DNA of 62,474 nt from assembly GCF_000424285.1 (NCBI RefSeq), contig NZ_AUJP01000023.1, positions 1-62,474 on the forward strand, in the 5' to 3' direction. Every line of letters begins with the position of its first letter. Within the stretch, counting starts at the first letter, position 1. Below the pieces are notes generated by a model that saw nothing but the letters and a program-made list of their open reading frames with translations, did not search any database and had not been told where the DNA came from. The position numbers and the translations under genes are program-made. Shown here piece after piece: positions 43,037 to 52,119 of this stretch. This stretch comes from Butyrivibrio sp. MB2005. GTDB taxonomy: Bacteria; Bacillota; Clostridia; Lachnospirales; Lachnospiraceae.

Positions 43037-43978
43037 TCAAGCCTTAGACGGTGATGGTGTAGGCTCACATACAGCTGTATAGTGTGCTTTACGTGCCTTG
43101 AATTCAGGATCCTTAAACAGATTCATAAGTCTGCCTTCGTTCTGGAAAATATCATCGCCGTGCATCTTTTTACCTGAAATTGTGTCGTGTGCCTTAGCCT
43201 CATCAGCGGGATCGAACTTGAACTTGAATGCACCGTCTACGATTTCAAGAGTTCCGTGAAGTCCGCAGAGCTCACACTCACAGTCTGTTGTGCCGGGATG
43301 AATATAGAAGTTGTTACCATTACAGTGAGGGCATGCGCCGGGCTTTCCCATCCACTTAGCGTGCTCAATATCACCGGCAGCTTCTACAAGGTTGCGGCCG
43401 ATCTGCTTCATGCGCTCAATCTTGTCATCCTGCATGATAACGTCCTTTGACCATGAGAAGTAATCGTTATCAATTACAGTCCATGCGGGACTCATTGCGA
43501 GCATAGCGTGATCTGTCTCTACGCGGCATGCCCAGTCTGAACCACCGATACCGACGAATGAAATAGCCTTTTTCTTAAGATACTTGGGATCAAGTCCGGG
43601 AAGTCCCTGCTCCTTAAGCTTTCCGTCAGCCATATAGAGCATTCCGATATCATGTCCGGGACCCATTCTGTCACAAAGTACATGGAAGAGTCCTGATCCG
43701 CCTGACTCATAGATAGGATCTACGATGAGAACACCGTCAGCCTCAGCCATCTTATCAAAAAGTGCAGCATAATCGTCCTTCTGAGAACAGATCATACCCT
43801 TACCCATTACAAGTCCTCTGGAGCATGCAACGCAACCAGAGCAGTACTTAATATCCCAGTCAAAAACATGGATGAACTCGATCTCAGCCCCCATCTCCTT
43901 TGCAGCCTCAAGGGCAACGCGGCACATTGTATCATTGTTACCGTTTTTTGTCCCACAGGACAGTCCTAAAATTTTCAT
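43037..43978 (-). CDS. NAD(P)H-dependent flavin reductase-like protein with a C-terminal zinc knuckle
   Basis: A 313-residue flavodoxin-fold protein of the NADPH-dependent FMN reductase/iron-sulfur flavoprotein type. LGLSCGTKNGNNDTM (FMN phosphate loop) and CSGCVACSRG suggest bound FMN and a possible iron-sulfur cluster; a second cysteine set CPHCNGNN...CECELC near residue 215-237 forms a knuckle. It has no membrane segment. It lies between two small membrane proteins of similar plan. Probable role: reduction or electron transfer to the catabolic steps of this operon; the substrate is unknown. Confidence 0.75.
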   Translation of the reverse strand: MKILGLSCGTKNGNNDTMCRVALEAAKEMGAEIEFIHVFDWDIKYCSGCVACSRGLVMGKGMICSQKDDYAALFDKMAEADGVLIVDPIYESGGSGLFHVLCDRMGPGHDIGMLYMADGKLKEQGLPGLDPKYLKKKAISFVGIGGSDWACRVETDHAMLAMSPAWTVIDNDYFSWSKDVIMQDDKIERMKQIGRNLVEAAGDIEHAKWMGKPGACPHCNGNNFYIHPGTTDCECELCGLHGTLEIVDGAFKFKFDPADEAKAHDTISGKKMHGDDIFQNEGRLMNLFKDPEFKARKAHYTAVCEPTPSPSKA

Positions 43979-44045
43979 TGAAACCTCCTACTTATAAAAG
44001 CTTTTTGTTATTTAATGCATATATAAACCGCCTTGCGGTCGCATT

Positions 44046-44486
44046 TTATTTTGTTGCATGTTTTCTATAAACCAGGTAGTGAACCGGTTTCTCAATCACT
44101 ATACTTGTGATAAGTCCTATTACATGCAGAATCGGATATGTGGACCACCACGCATTTATAAGGTTATTCCCTATCCCCACATTGATGATCGCCATAGAAA
44201 AGCTGACGATGGTCACATAAATTGCATTTATGATGAAATTCCTGGTCAGCATCTCCCAAAATGTTCCCTGCCTTTGTTTGCAGATATCTTCTGCAAACCA
44301 TTTACCGATTATCCCCACAGGAATGATAATTGCAGCTACTGTATTTATTGTGAAAGCGCAGCAGCATCCTTTTACCCAGCCCTGGAGCGTATCACCGCCT
44401 GCAAGAACCACTGCAGCGGTGTTGATGGACAACGCCATACATATATTGGTTATGATGTTCCATCTGAAAAATTTTTCATTATCCAT
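44046..44486 (-). CDS. Small four-helix membrane protein (family A)
   Basis: A 146-residue protein with four hydrophobic segments and a plan similar to the protein at 42550. A lysine/arginine-rich end (YRKHATK) follows the last helix, suggesting a cytosolic C-terminus. It sits between the MFS transporter and the flavin reductase. I cannot name it; the family resembles short membrane proteins (DUF2798-like) but I do not claim that. Confidence 0.65.
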   Translation of the reverse strand: MDNEKFFRWNIITNICMALSINTAAVVLAGGDTLQGWVKGCCCAFTINTVAAIIIPVGIIGKWFAEDICKQRQGTFWEMLTRNFIINAIYVTIVSFSMAIINVGIGNNLINAWWSTYPILHVIGLITSIVIEKPVHYLVYRKHATK

Positions 44487-44517
44487 AGATTTTTAAGGTT
44501 TAATTCGTCTTTACGTA

Positions 44518-45732
44518 TTAGTTGCTATTCGCCGGTCTTTTGATAAGGAGCGTACATACTGTAGCCACCGCAATAGCAGCGATCATTATCACAAAAATGC
44601 TCATGTAAGAGCCTTGTTTATCGTAGATTGCCCCTGCAAGAGTTCCTCCAAAAGATGCCAGAAGCAGATTCAGGTTAATAATGGAAAAGTTCACAGGGTA
44701 ATTCTTTACACCAAAGAAATCCATGATAAACGCTGAATTTGTTGGAGTTACTCCACCGTAGGAAAGACCGAAGAAAACAAATCCTGCAACCACAAGAGGG
44801 AGACTATTTGCATTAAGGCCTGCCATTGTAATAAGGACCGAAACCAGATACAGCCCATTGTTGATAAGCATGGTCTTCTTCTGTCCAAGCCTGTCATACA
44901 GACCTCCGAAAATGACTCTTCCGATTCCGTTGAAAACAGAAATGAGTCCTACTATAGTTGCTATTGTTCCCGCTGTTAGGCCCGCTGAACTCTCATTTAC
45001 AATGCCGCTGGCCTGTGCTATAAGTGCCAGTGCTGCCGCACTCATGAGAACTGCCCAGATAAAGTAGAGCCAAAATGAGACCTTCGTAATCATCTCTTTG
45101 GTGGTGTAGTCATCGCCTTTTTTTGATGTCGCACTGCTTTCTGATTTTGAATAAGCCTTTGCCTCTTCTGCTGAAGGCTTTCTTACGATCATTCCGTCAA
45201 TGAAAATCACGATAAATACTGCGATTCCAAGCATCCTGAACAGAACTCTCCAGTCATAGGTGGCAAGCATTGCAGCATAGATTTTGCCTACAATAAATGC
45301 TCCTATTCCAAATCCCATAAGGAGGACTCCTGAAATCAGACCTTTTTTATCCGGGAACCATTTAGTCACACTTCCCATAACCGTGTTGTATGAAAAACCC
45401 GCGCCAAGTCCTGCCAGAACTCCAAATCCAAGGTATAAAAGCCCAATGCTCTGAATGGTACTTACCAGTACAAATCCTGCGAGAAGTAAAATCGCTGAAA
45501 TTATGAATAGAATTCTTTCTTTGACCTTTCCAGCCAGCAAGCCAGCCACAAGTCCTCCAAGACAAAAGAAGCTCATGGCAAGAGTGAAAGTAAGAGAAAG
45601 TGATCCCTTGCTCCATTCTGAAAACTCAGCGGCTATAGGACTTGATAAAACGCTCCAGGCATAGATAAGTCCGGCAAACAGTAAAATTGCGACTCCGGCA
45701 ACAGCATAAAGCCATCTGTTTATATGTTTCAT
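44518..45732 (-). CDS. OFA-type MFS transporter (oxalate/formate antiporter-like)
   Basis: A 404-residue twelve-helix major facilitator of the OFA family. The first helix motif RWLYAVAGVAILLFAGLIYAWSVL and the loop motif LAGLGAGFSYNTVMGSVTKWFPDKKG are characteristic; FxGLSYGGxTP recurs in the second half. OFA transporters import or exchange small organic acids (oxalate, formate, lactate and others). It directly follows butyrate kinase, so it may export the acid product or import an acid substrate for this operon. Confidence 0.88.
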   Translation of the reverse strand: MKHINRWLYAVAGVAILLFAGLIYAWSVLSSPIAAEFSEWSKGSLSLTFTLAMSFFCLGGLVAGLLAGKVKERILFIISAILLLAGFVLVSTIQSIGLLYLGFGVLAGLGAGFSYNTVMGSVTKWFPDKKGLISGVLLMGFGIGAFIVGKIYAAMLATYDWRVLFRMLGIAVFIVIFIDGMIVRKPSAEEAKAYSKSESSATSKKGDDYTTKEMITKVSFWLYFIWAVLMSAAALALIAQASGIVNESSAGLTAGTIATIVGLISVFNGIGRVIFGGLYDRLGQKKTMLINNGLYLVSVLITMAGLNANSLPLVVAGFVFFGLSYGGVTPTNSAFIMDFFGVKNYPVNFSIINLNLLLASFGGTLAGAIYDKQGSYMSIFVIMIAAIAVATVCTLLIKRPANSN

Positions 45733-45767
45733 ATCAATGTCTTCCGTAGTTTTCTACGGGTTACTCC

Positions 45768-46835
45768 TTATTCGTAAATCCTTGCTTTTTCCTCACCTCT
45801 AAGAACTCTAAGTGTTCCTTCGGCAAGAGCTTTCATCTCGTTTTCTCCGGGAATTATTTCGATAGGGCCGATAAAGCCTGCGTGCTTCTTGATGGAGTTA
45901 ACAAAGTTATCAGAATATGCAAGTCCTCCTGTAAGGACGATATAGTCAACCTTTCCGTCTACGGAAGGAGCAATTCTTGCGATAGTCTTGGCAGTATTAA
46001 GGGCCATTGCCTCAAATACCAACTCAGCTTCCTTATTGCCTTCGCCAACCATTTTTTCTACTTCGCGCATATCAGCAGTGCCAAAATATGAGATCATGCC
46101 GCCTTTTCTCTGAAGATTCTTCATCATCTCTTCTTTGGTGTAGTTGCCGCTGTAGCACATATCTACAAGAGCATATGTGGGAAGTCCGCCTGCTCTCTCA
46201 GGTGCAAAGGTGCCAATCTCATCATTGAAAAAGTCGATGATCTGGCCATTGGAGTGGAGATTAACTGTAATTCCGCCTCCAAGGTGAGCAACGATTATAT
46301 TTACTTTGTTGTAATCAATGCCTTTATCCGCACAGAGCTTAAGCGCCGCTGCACGGGTGTTAAGGTTGTGACCCTTTGCAGGAACACGAACACCCTTAAG
46401 TCCTGTGATTTTGTTGACCTCTGTCATCTCATCAACAGTGATCGCATCATAGATATAAGCCTTTACGCCGATCTGCTTAGCAAGCTCATAGGCTATTCCT
46501 GCACCAAGATTGCTTGCATGCTGATCTACAGGATGAAATCTAAGGGTATCAACCATTCGATCATTTACTTCATAGGCACCGGTTTTTACCGGAGGAAGCG
46601 CTCCTCCACGGCCTACGATTGCGGCGAAGGATGAAAGCTCATCACCGTGAGCTGTAAGGCATGTTTCTATCAGACTCTTTCTCATTTCAAGCTGGTCATA
46701 GATAGTGGTGTAAGCCTTTAATTCTTCAAGGCTGTGACTGATACTCTCTATCCACTGCTGTTCATCAGCCTGATAAACAGCTATCTTGGTTGAGGTTGAT
46801 CCGGGATTTATCACCAGAATTTTCTCGTTTGTCAT
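45768..46835 (-). CDS. buk: Butyrate kinase
   Basis: A 355-residue acyl kinase of the acetate/butyrate kinase family, which converts an acyl-phosphate and ADP to the acid and ATP. Motifs: VINPGSTSTKIAVY at the N-terminus, AHLGGGITV, and ERAGGLPTYALVD; the length is right for Buk rather than AckA. It overlaps functionally with the upstream ptb gene. Butyrate kinases also accept branched-chain acyl-phosphates such as isobutyryl- and isovaleryl-phosphate, which fits the 2-oxoacid oxidoreductase in the same run. The ATG is preceded by AAGGAGAAGTAT. Confidence 0.95.
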   Translation of the reverse strand: MTNEKILVINPGSTSTKIAVYQADEQQWIESISHSLEELKAYTTIYDQLEMRKSLIETCLTAHGDELSSFAAIVGRGGALPPVKTGAYEVNDRMVDTLRFHPVDQHASNLGAGIAYELAKQIGVKAYIYDAITVDEMTEVNKITGLKGVRVPAKGHNLNTRAAALKLCADKGIDYNKVNIIVAHLGGGITVNLHSNGQIIDFFNDEIGTFAPERAGGLPTYALVDMCYSGNYTKEEMMKNLQRKGGMISYFGTADMREVEKMVGEGNKEAELVFEAMALNTAKTIARIAPSVDGKVDYIVLTGGLAYSDNFVNSIKKHAGFIGPIEIIPGENEMKALAEGTLRVLRGEEKARIYE

Positions 46836-46845
46836 ATACTTCTCC

Positions 46846-47757
46846 TTACTGCGCTGCTGCAGCGGATACCACGATAGAAAGGTACTTTTCCTCTGCTGTG
46901 GATCCTCTTGAAACCATTACAATAGGGCACTTGGCGCCTACAATGAAGCCAGCCATCTTACCGCCGCAGCTGATGGCGTACATCTTACCCATGATGTTCC
47001 CTGCATGAATATTGGGAGCAATAAGAACATCAGGATCTCCGGCGATCTTAGACTCAAGCCCCTTGAACTCTGCAAGGTCTTTTCTCATTACACAGTCATA
47101 CTGGATAGGACCTTCAACGATGCAGTTCCTGATCTCGCCTTTTTCATTCATCTCCTGAAGCTGAGCAGCTTCTACGGATTCAGGCATCTTAGGATTTACT
47201 TTCTCGACACAGGCAAGAACACCAACCTTAGGGCACTCATAGCCCATAGAGCGCAGTGTTTCTACTGTGTTCTCGATGATCTGTTTCTTCTGCTCAAGAT
47301 CCGGATATGTTACCATTCCGCCATCTACGGGGAGAATCAGCTTGTGATATGAAGGAATCTGGAACATGGTGAAATGGCTCATAAGCTTACCTGTTCCAAG
47401 GCCATATTCCTTATTAACAACCTCCTTGAGGATGATCTTTGTATCCACTTTGCCCTTCATCAGGAAATTGGCTCTTCCCTCGCGGACAAGCTTAACTGCT
47501 GTTTCGCATGCCTTCTGAAGATCTTCTTCAGGTACATCAAAGATATTTTCCTCAGGGATTTTCTCCTGAAGTCTGTCTAATATCTCAAGAATTATCTTCT
47601 TATCGCCCACAAGAAGAGGCTCGATGATACCCTCGCGGCGTGCATTAACCACAGCTTCAAGAGTATGGTCATCGTTTGCACATGCAACTGCCATGATCTT
47701 TTTCTCGGGAGCCCCCTTAACCTTGGCTATAAGTTCGTCAAAATTATGAAAAACCAT
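46846..47757 (-). CDS. ptb: Phosphate butyryltransferase
   Basis: A 303-residue phosphate acyltransferase (PTA/PTB family) that exchanges CoA for phosphate on butyryl- or branched-chain acyl-CoA. Recognisable segments are ACANDDHTLEAVVNARREG, GRANFLMKGKVDT, MSHFTMF, and the C-terminal ANIHAGNIMGK with GAKCPIVMVSR. It is followed 10 bases later by buk. Placed next to a 2-oxoacid:ferredoxin oxidoreductase, the pair would conserve energy as ATP from an acyl-CoA made by oxidative decarboxylation. Confidence 0.95.
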   Translation of the reverse strand: MVFHNFDELIAKVKGAPEKKIMAVACANDDHTLEAVVNARREGIIEPLLVGDKKIILEILDRLQEKIPEENIFDVPEEDLQKACETAVKLVREGRANFLMKGKVDTKIILKEVVNKEYGLGTGKLMSHFTMFQIPSYHKLILPVDGGMVTYPDLEQKKQIIENTVETLRSMGYECPKVGVLACVEKVNPKMPESVEAAQLQEMNEKGEIRNCIVEGPIQYDCVMRKDLAEFKGLESKIAGDPDVLIAPNIHAGNIMGKMYAISCGGKMAGFIVGAKCPIVMVSRGSTAEEKYLSIVVSAAAAQ

Positions 47758-47810
47758 TGTTAATCCTTTCTGTTATCTCATCTGTATCAATAATGCAGAT
47801 GCGTTCTTTC

Positions 47811-48359
47811 TTACTTTCTTGCGGCTCTTCCAATCTCAAGGCCCTTATCAAAAGCAGCTTTGTTGAGAGGAAGAAGCTTTGGCTTACTGCCAAGCTTATG
47901 TTCTACTGTTCCCCAGACGATTTCCGGAGCAACAACTTCCGTATATCCTACATAGACACCGAGCATTATTACGTTCAGAACCTTTGAATTACCCATTTCA
48001 AGAGCAAGTTCTGTTACAGGTGCCTCAACAATCTCAACGTCAGTTCTGTCAATTTTGTCCTTTACGATTGAACTGTTGATGAAAAGTCTTCCGCCGGGCT
48101 TAAGAGTTCCGATAAACTTCTTAAGTGATGGGCCGTTCATAACAATAAGATCATCCATTACATCCCCAAGGGGTGCACCGATCATTTCATCTGAAATAAC
48201 TACATAGCAGTTAGCTGTACCACCACGCTGCTCCGCACCGTAAGAAGGAAAGAATGTAACATTCTTATCTGTAGAATCACATGTTGCAGAAGCAAGAAAT
48301 TTTCCAAGGGTCATAACGCCCTGTCCGCCGAATCCGGCTACGCATAAATTTGTTTCCAT
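47811..48359 (-). CDS. 2-oxoacid:ferredoxin oxidoreductase, gamma subunit
   Basis: A 182-residue gamma subunit. The hallmark is AGFGGQGVMTLGKFLA at the N-terminus, followed by PSYGAEQRGGTANCYVVISD (both conserved in VorC/KorC/IorB-type gamma subunits). It binds CoA and completes the complex with alpha, beta and delta. Start ATG 48359 follows GGAAGGAGAACA, and the beta subunit ends 13 bases upstream. Confidence 0.92.
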   Translation of the reverse strand: METNLCVAGFGGQGVMTLGKFLASATCDSTDKNVTFFPSYGAEQRGGTANCYVVISDEMIGAPLGDVMDDLIVMNGPSLKKFIGTLKPGGRLFINSSIVKDKIDRTDVEIVEAPVTELALEMGNSKVLNVIMLGVYVGYTEVVAPEIVWGTVEHKLGSKPKLLPLNKAAFDKGLEIGRAARK

Positions 48360-48372
48360 TTGTTCTCCTTCC

Positions 48373-49116
48373 TCAGCCTTTATCCCTGATAACACCGAGA
48401 GGGTATTCTTTCAGCATGTTTTCCTCGAGGAAATCAAGAGCCTTAAGTGAATCAAGTCCCCAGTTTGTTGGGCAGCTTGTAACTATCTCTACAAGTGAAA
48501 ATCCCTTGCCTTCTATCTGATATTCAAAGGCCTTCTTAATAGCCTGCTTGGTCTTTATGATATTTCCGGGATTGTTACAGCTGGTTCTTACCAGATACTG
48601 AGGAGCTGTAAGCTTATCCAGAAGCTCGCATACGTGCATGGGATAGCCATGTTCCTCTGCAATTCTGCCCTTAGGGGCTGTTGAAGCCTTCATTCCGAAC
48701 AGAGTTGTGGGAGCAAGCTGTCCGCCTGTCATTCCGTAAATACCGTTGTTTACGAAAATAACAGTGAAGTTCTCTCCTCTGTTAGCTGCTGATACGGTCT
48801 CAGCAAGACCGATTGATGCAAGATCTCCGTCACCCTGGTATGTATAGTAGATGGTGTCGGGGTTAGCTCTCTTAAGTCCTGTAGCTACGGCGCAAGCTCT
48901 TCCGTGGGGTGCTGTTGTGTTGTCATAAGCCATGTAATCCATCTGAAGACCACAGCAGCCTATTCCCAGAACTGCAGCTGTTTTATCGATAATACCCATC
49001 TCATCAATTACTTCGCCGATGAGTTTCATAACTGTGGAATGCATGCATCCGGGACAAAATCCGGATACCTTATCTTCCTGAATTGTTTTTGTTCTGCTGT
49101 ATAATAATTCCGCCAT
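48373..49116 (-). CDS. 2-oxoacid:ferredoxin oxidoreductase, beta (TPP) subunit
   Basis: A 247-residue subunit holding the thiamine pyrophosphate site: CPGCMHSTV, GDGDLASIGLAET (Mg-TPP motif) and VNNGIYGMTGGQLAPTTL. Subunit size and sequence match VOR/KOR beta subunits (2-ketoisovalerate or 2-ketoglutarate class) rather than the large pyruvate enzymes. Substrate class cannot be fixed by eye; the neighbouring ptb-buk pair favours branched-chain or aliphatic acyl-CoA products. Confidence 0.92.
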   Translation of the reverse strand: MAELLYSRTKTIQEDKVSGFCPGCMHSTVMKLIGEVIDEMGIIDKTAAVLGIGCCGLQMDYMAYDNTTAPHGRACAVATGLKRANPDTIYYTYQGDGDLASIGLAETVSAANRGENFTVIFVNNGIYGMTGGQLAPTTLFGMKASTAPKGRIAEEHGYPMHVCELLDKLTAPQYLVRTSCNNPGNIIKTKQAIKKAFEYQIEGKGFSLVEIVTSCPTNWGLDSLKALDFLEENMLKEYPLGVIRDKG

Positions 49117-49117
49117 G

Positions 49118-50206
49118 TTAAGCCTCCTGTCCTGCTATCTTCATTACAGCCTCAAGCACGGCCTCTCTTGACATTACATTACCGCCTGAGCACAGGCACT
49201 TTTCTACAGGGCAACGTTTTCTTACAACTGCCTCAACATCTGATGCATACTGAGCCGGGATAGACATCTCAATATCAAGAATTGCCTTTACCTTTGAATA
49301 ATCAAGCTTCTCGAAGCTTTCAACCGGGAAAGGATTGAGAGTTATAGGTCTGATCAATCCAACCTTAATACCCTTATTTCTGAGGATATCTACAGAAGAC
49401 TTAGCGATTCTTCCTGATATTCCATATGCTGTCATGATGATCTCAGCATCCTCAACCTTATACTCTTCAACCATTACGTCATTGGCTTTCCATGACTCGT
49501 ACATAGCTGCAGCTTCTTCGTTGCACTGCTGCATCTTTGTTGTCTGCCACTGTCCGGGCTGGATCCATGAACGGTTTTTATAATCAAGGGGATGACCTAC
49601 AAGGGCCCAATTTCTCTTACTCTCTTTTATCTCAGCTACTTTTTCCTCTGACATCATCTCGGGAAGCTCTACAGGCTCCATCATTGTTGCGATAACACCG
49701 TCAGCCAGAAGATGAACGGGATTTCTGTCTCTGTCAGCAAGCTCAAAGGCCTTTACTGTAAGGTCTACAGCTTCCTGAACTGTTGAAGGAGCAAGAACGA
49801 TCATCTGAAAACCGCCGTTTCCTGCAGCCTTTGTTGCTTCAAAGTAATCCATCTGAGCAGGCTGGATTGACCCTACACCCGGGCCTCCTCTTGCGAAGTT
49901 GGCATACACCATGGGAATACGCGCGGATGCACAATATGAAATTCCCTCGCTCTTAAGCGCGATTCCGGGACTGCTTGATGATGTCATAGCTCTGACACCG
50001 GCTGATGCAGCACCATATACCATGTTGATGGATGCAACCTCAGACTCACCCTGTACGAAATTTCCGCCTACCTCAGGGAGCCGTCTGGAAAAATACTCAG
50101 GTACTTCGTTCTGAGGGGTAATAGGATAACCTGCGAAAAAGCGGCATCCTGCTCTAACAGCAGCTTCAGCAACAGCTTCGCTGCCCTTCATAAATGTTCT
50201 TGCCAT
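49118..50206 (-). CDS. 2-oxoacid:ferredoxin oxidoreductase, alpha subunit (VorB/KorA-like)
   Basis: A 362-residue alpha subunit. Conserved: FFAGYPITPQNEVPEYF near residue 23, QGESEVASINMVYGAASAGVRAMTSSSSPG, and FARGGPGVGS; the C-terminal half has the transketolase-type fold that closes the active site. It follows the ferredoxin-like delta subunit with a 2-base gap and precedes beta. Order delta-alpha-beta-gamma is the usual VOR/KOR order. Confidence 0.92.
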   Translation of the reverse strand: MARTFMKGSEAVAEAAVRAGCRFFAGYPITPQNEVPEYFSRRLPEVGGNFVQGESEVASINMVYGAASAGVRAMTSSSSPGIALKSEGISYCASARIPMVYANFARGGPGVGSIQPAQMDYFEATKAAGNGGFQMIVLAPSTVQEAVDLTVKAFELADRDRNPVHLLADGVIATMMEPVELPEMMSEEKVAEIKESKRNWALVGHPLDYKNRSWIQPGQWQTTKMQQCNEEAAAMYESWKANDVMVEEYKVEDAEIIMTAYGISGRIAKSSVDILRNKGIKVGLIRPITLNPFPVESFEKLDYSKVKAILDIEMSIPAQYASDVEAVVRKRCPVEKCLCSGGNVMSREAVLEAVMKIAGQEA

Positions 50207-50208
50207 TT

Positions 50209-50427
50209 TTACTCGCCCTCCTTATAAATCTCAATTGCTCCATCGGGGCACATTCTGCCGCAGGTAAGGCAGCCCACACAGTCTTCCTGTCTGGCAGCCA
50301 CAACATATTCATAGCCTTTGGCATTTACGTCGTTGCCTACCTCAAGTACATTTTTAGGACAGTACTTGATGCAGTAGCCACAGCTCTTGCAGCGCTCGGC
50401 AACAACATTAATCTTAAATTTTGCCAT
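50209..50427 (-). CDS. 2-oxoacid:ferredoxin oxidoreductase, delta subunit (2[4Fe-4S] ferredoxin)
   Basis: A 72-residue ferredoxin-like subunit with two complete CxxCxxCxxxCP sites (CKSCGYCIKYCP and CVGCLTCGRMCP), giving two 4Fe-4S clusters that pass electrons from TPP to external ferredoxin. It begins the enzyme's gene set. A 57-base gap to the P-loop gene upstream has no clear promoter. Confidence 0.93.
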   Translation of the reverse strand: MAKFKINVVAERCKSCGYCIKYCPKNVLEVGNDVNAKGYEYVVAARQEDCVGCLTCGRMCPDGAIEIYKEGE

Positions 50428-50483
50428 TTTGAAACCTCCTATTTGGCTGTTTATCTAACAATTCCAATCTGAAATCATTCAAA

Positions 50484-51191
50484 TTAGTTCTTTAACCACT
50501 CATATGTGAGATAGAGATGAATAGGCATGATAGAACGTGAATTTGCTTGTTCCGTCTTTTTTGAAAATTCACCGGCGACATCCTCTCCAACACAAGTCAT
50601 TTCGATAGGACGATACTGGGAAATGAGTTCATGCATTTTCTCTGATCCTGACACAACCTCTTCCAAGGTAGTTGTAATTCCTGCGTTTGGATTATCCACG
50701 AAGTGGATATCATCCAATGTAAGTCTTGAAACCGCCAATATCTCTGAGAGAAACTGATCTATATGATCTATGTCCTGGCAGAAGGGGCGATAATAGTTAA
50801 GGACGTACATTACGCAAAGCTTGGATTTATCGGTTCCCATCATGAAACCGCCAATTGATCTTGCGCCTATGTCGTCACCACCAACATCCATTACAACTAT
50901 GCTGTCGTGGTCATGCAGAAGTGCTCTTACGCCACCTGCAACTGTGGGTGCGTCGTAGAACTGCTCTTCAAAGTGGAAATTGATTCCCGCCAGTTCCTGG
51001 CTATCCAACATGTCTCTTGATCTGAAAAGCGGTTTTGTCATGTCCATATCAAATAAGTGGACTTCCTTATCACCGGTGTCTGCAAAAAACTTTGCAAGGT
51101 TCAATGCAATTTCACTTTTTCCACAGCCCGCTTCACCAATCAGTATGAAATTGGTTTTTCCCATTTTTAAGGCATCTTCAATAAATCTCAT
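50484..51191 (-). CDS. P-loop ATPase (SIMIBI-like), operon-linked
   Basis: A 235-residue soluble ATPase with Walker A GEAGCGKSE (about 19-27), acidic DMDMTKPLF (deviant switch region) and a VVMDVGGDD segment that is a good Walker B/switch II. The overall pattern resembles MinD/CooC-like NTPases used in metallocentre assembly. Because it lies directly upstream of the iron-sulfur 2-oxoacid oxidoreductase, a maturation or chaperone role is plausible but unproven. The ribosome site is weak (TGAGGC). Confidence 0.65.
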   Translation of the reverse strand: MRFIEDALKMGKTNFILIGEAGCGKSEIALNLAKFFADTGDKEVHLFDMDMTKPLFRSRDMLDSQELAGINFHFEEQFYDAPTVAGGVRALLHDHDSIVVMDVGGDDIGARSIGGFMMGTDKSKLCVMYVLNYYRPFCQDIDHIDQFLSEILAVSRLTLDDIHFVDNPNAGITTTLEEVVSGSEKMHELISQYRPIEMTCVGEDVAGEFSKKTEQANSRSIMPIHLYLTYEWLKN

Positions 51192-51227
51192 AAAAGCCTC
51201 ATTCTATCTGTTAACTCTCAAAATCAC

Positions 51228-52079
51228 TTATCTCATAGAGATAAAGCCGCGATACTGAGAGAGGTTATCGGAAGTACATCTGTCTCCAAGGAATACTGAA
51301 GCGATGTTGTGCTGGGGCTTAAGGAACGGGAATTCGTCCTGCTGTGCCCACTCGGGTTTCTTCAGCTTTTCCTTTGCTAAGTTTACGCAAAGCTCGTACC
51401 ACTCTTCGGGACCTTCGAACCATACTTCAACTACTCTGTCGAACTGTGCGGAAGGTGCACCGTAATTAACTGAAACCTTGCTGCTGACAAGTCTGTTTAC
51501 TCTCACGCTTCCTGTAAAGAATGGAACCAGTTCCTCATGGAACCATCTCTCTCCCTCTTCCTTTGAGCATCCTTCGGGATACTGAATAAGGAACTGCCAG
51601 CGGAAATTGGGACCATCCTCAGGTGTTCTTTCTTTTCCTTTAAAATCTTCTTCCCAGTTGATCGGAACAAAAGCAAAGATAAAGGGAGGGAAATCACCGC
51701 CGCCTACTGCTCTTCCGGCATCACCGGATTCTGCATTATTATGTACGGTTGCGGAATCTACATCAGGAATGCATCCCTGCCATCTAAGTACATCCATTGG
51801 CATGTATTCCTGGAATATGTTGTTTGCCATCTCCGGAAGATGTTCGTTTACGAGCCAGTAATGCTCAGTGAGCTGCATTTTCCTTGCTCCGAATCTGTCG
51901 CCCTCCGGGGGAGTGGGATATGCCTGATAAAAAGCATATTTTGTTACATATGGGGAAAATTTACTGATACTTTCGGGAACGTGATATTTATAGAGCCAGT
52001 TCTCGAGTTTCGCTCTGTACTCTTCTTTTGCAAGTCCTACATAGATAAGACTTCTAAGCAAGTTGAATTCATACGCCAT
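51228..52079 (-). CDS. EthD-like double-domain protein, unknown function
   Basis: A 283-residue soluble protein that seems to contain two EthD-type dimeric alpha/beta-barrel halves. The first half has WLYKYHVPESISKFSPYVTKY and the second has YPEGCSKEEGERWFHEELVP followed by VRVNRLVSSKV; the two segments align by eye. Such halves bind small aromatic or polyketide-like molecules. I cannot name the family with confidence. ATG 52079 follows CAGGAGGTTTATC. It is the first gene of the long minus-strand run and is divergent from the LVIVD gene, sharing a regulated intergenic region. Confidence 0.6.
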   Translation of the reverse strand: MAYEFNLLRSLIYVGLAKEEYRAKLENWLYKYHVPESISKFSPYVTKYAFYQAYPTPPEGDRFGARKMQLTEHYWLVNEHLPEMANNIFQEYMPMDVLRWQGCIPDVDSATVHNNAESGDAGRAVGGGDFPPFIFAFVPINWEEDFKGKERTPEDGPNFRWQFLIQYPEGCSKEEGERWFHEELVPFFTGSVRVNRLVSSKVSVNYGAPSAQFDRVVEVWFEGPEEWYELCVNLAKEKLKKPEWAQQDEFPFLKPQHNIASVFLGDRCTSDNLSQYRGFISMR

Positions 52080-52119
52080 AAGATAAACCTCCTGGTCAAT
52101 GTTGTTTTTGACAAGGAGA

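Noticed and set aside
44027..44039. ACCGC-ctt-GCGGT hairpin after the small membrane protein gene at 44046
   Set aside because: Only five pairs and a weak T-tract; too poor to call a terminator within the operon.
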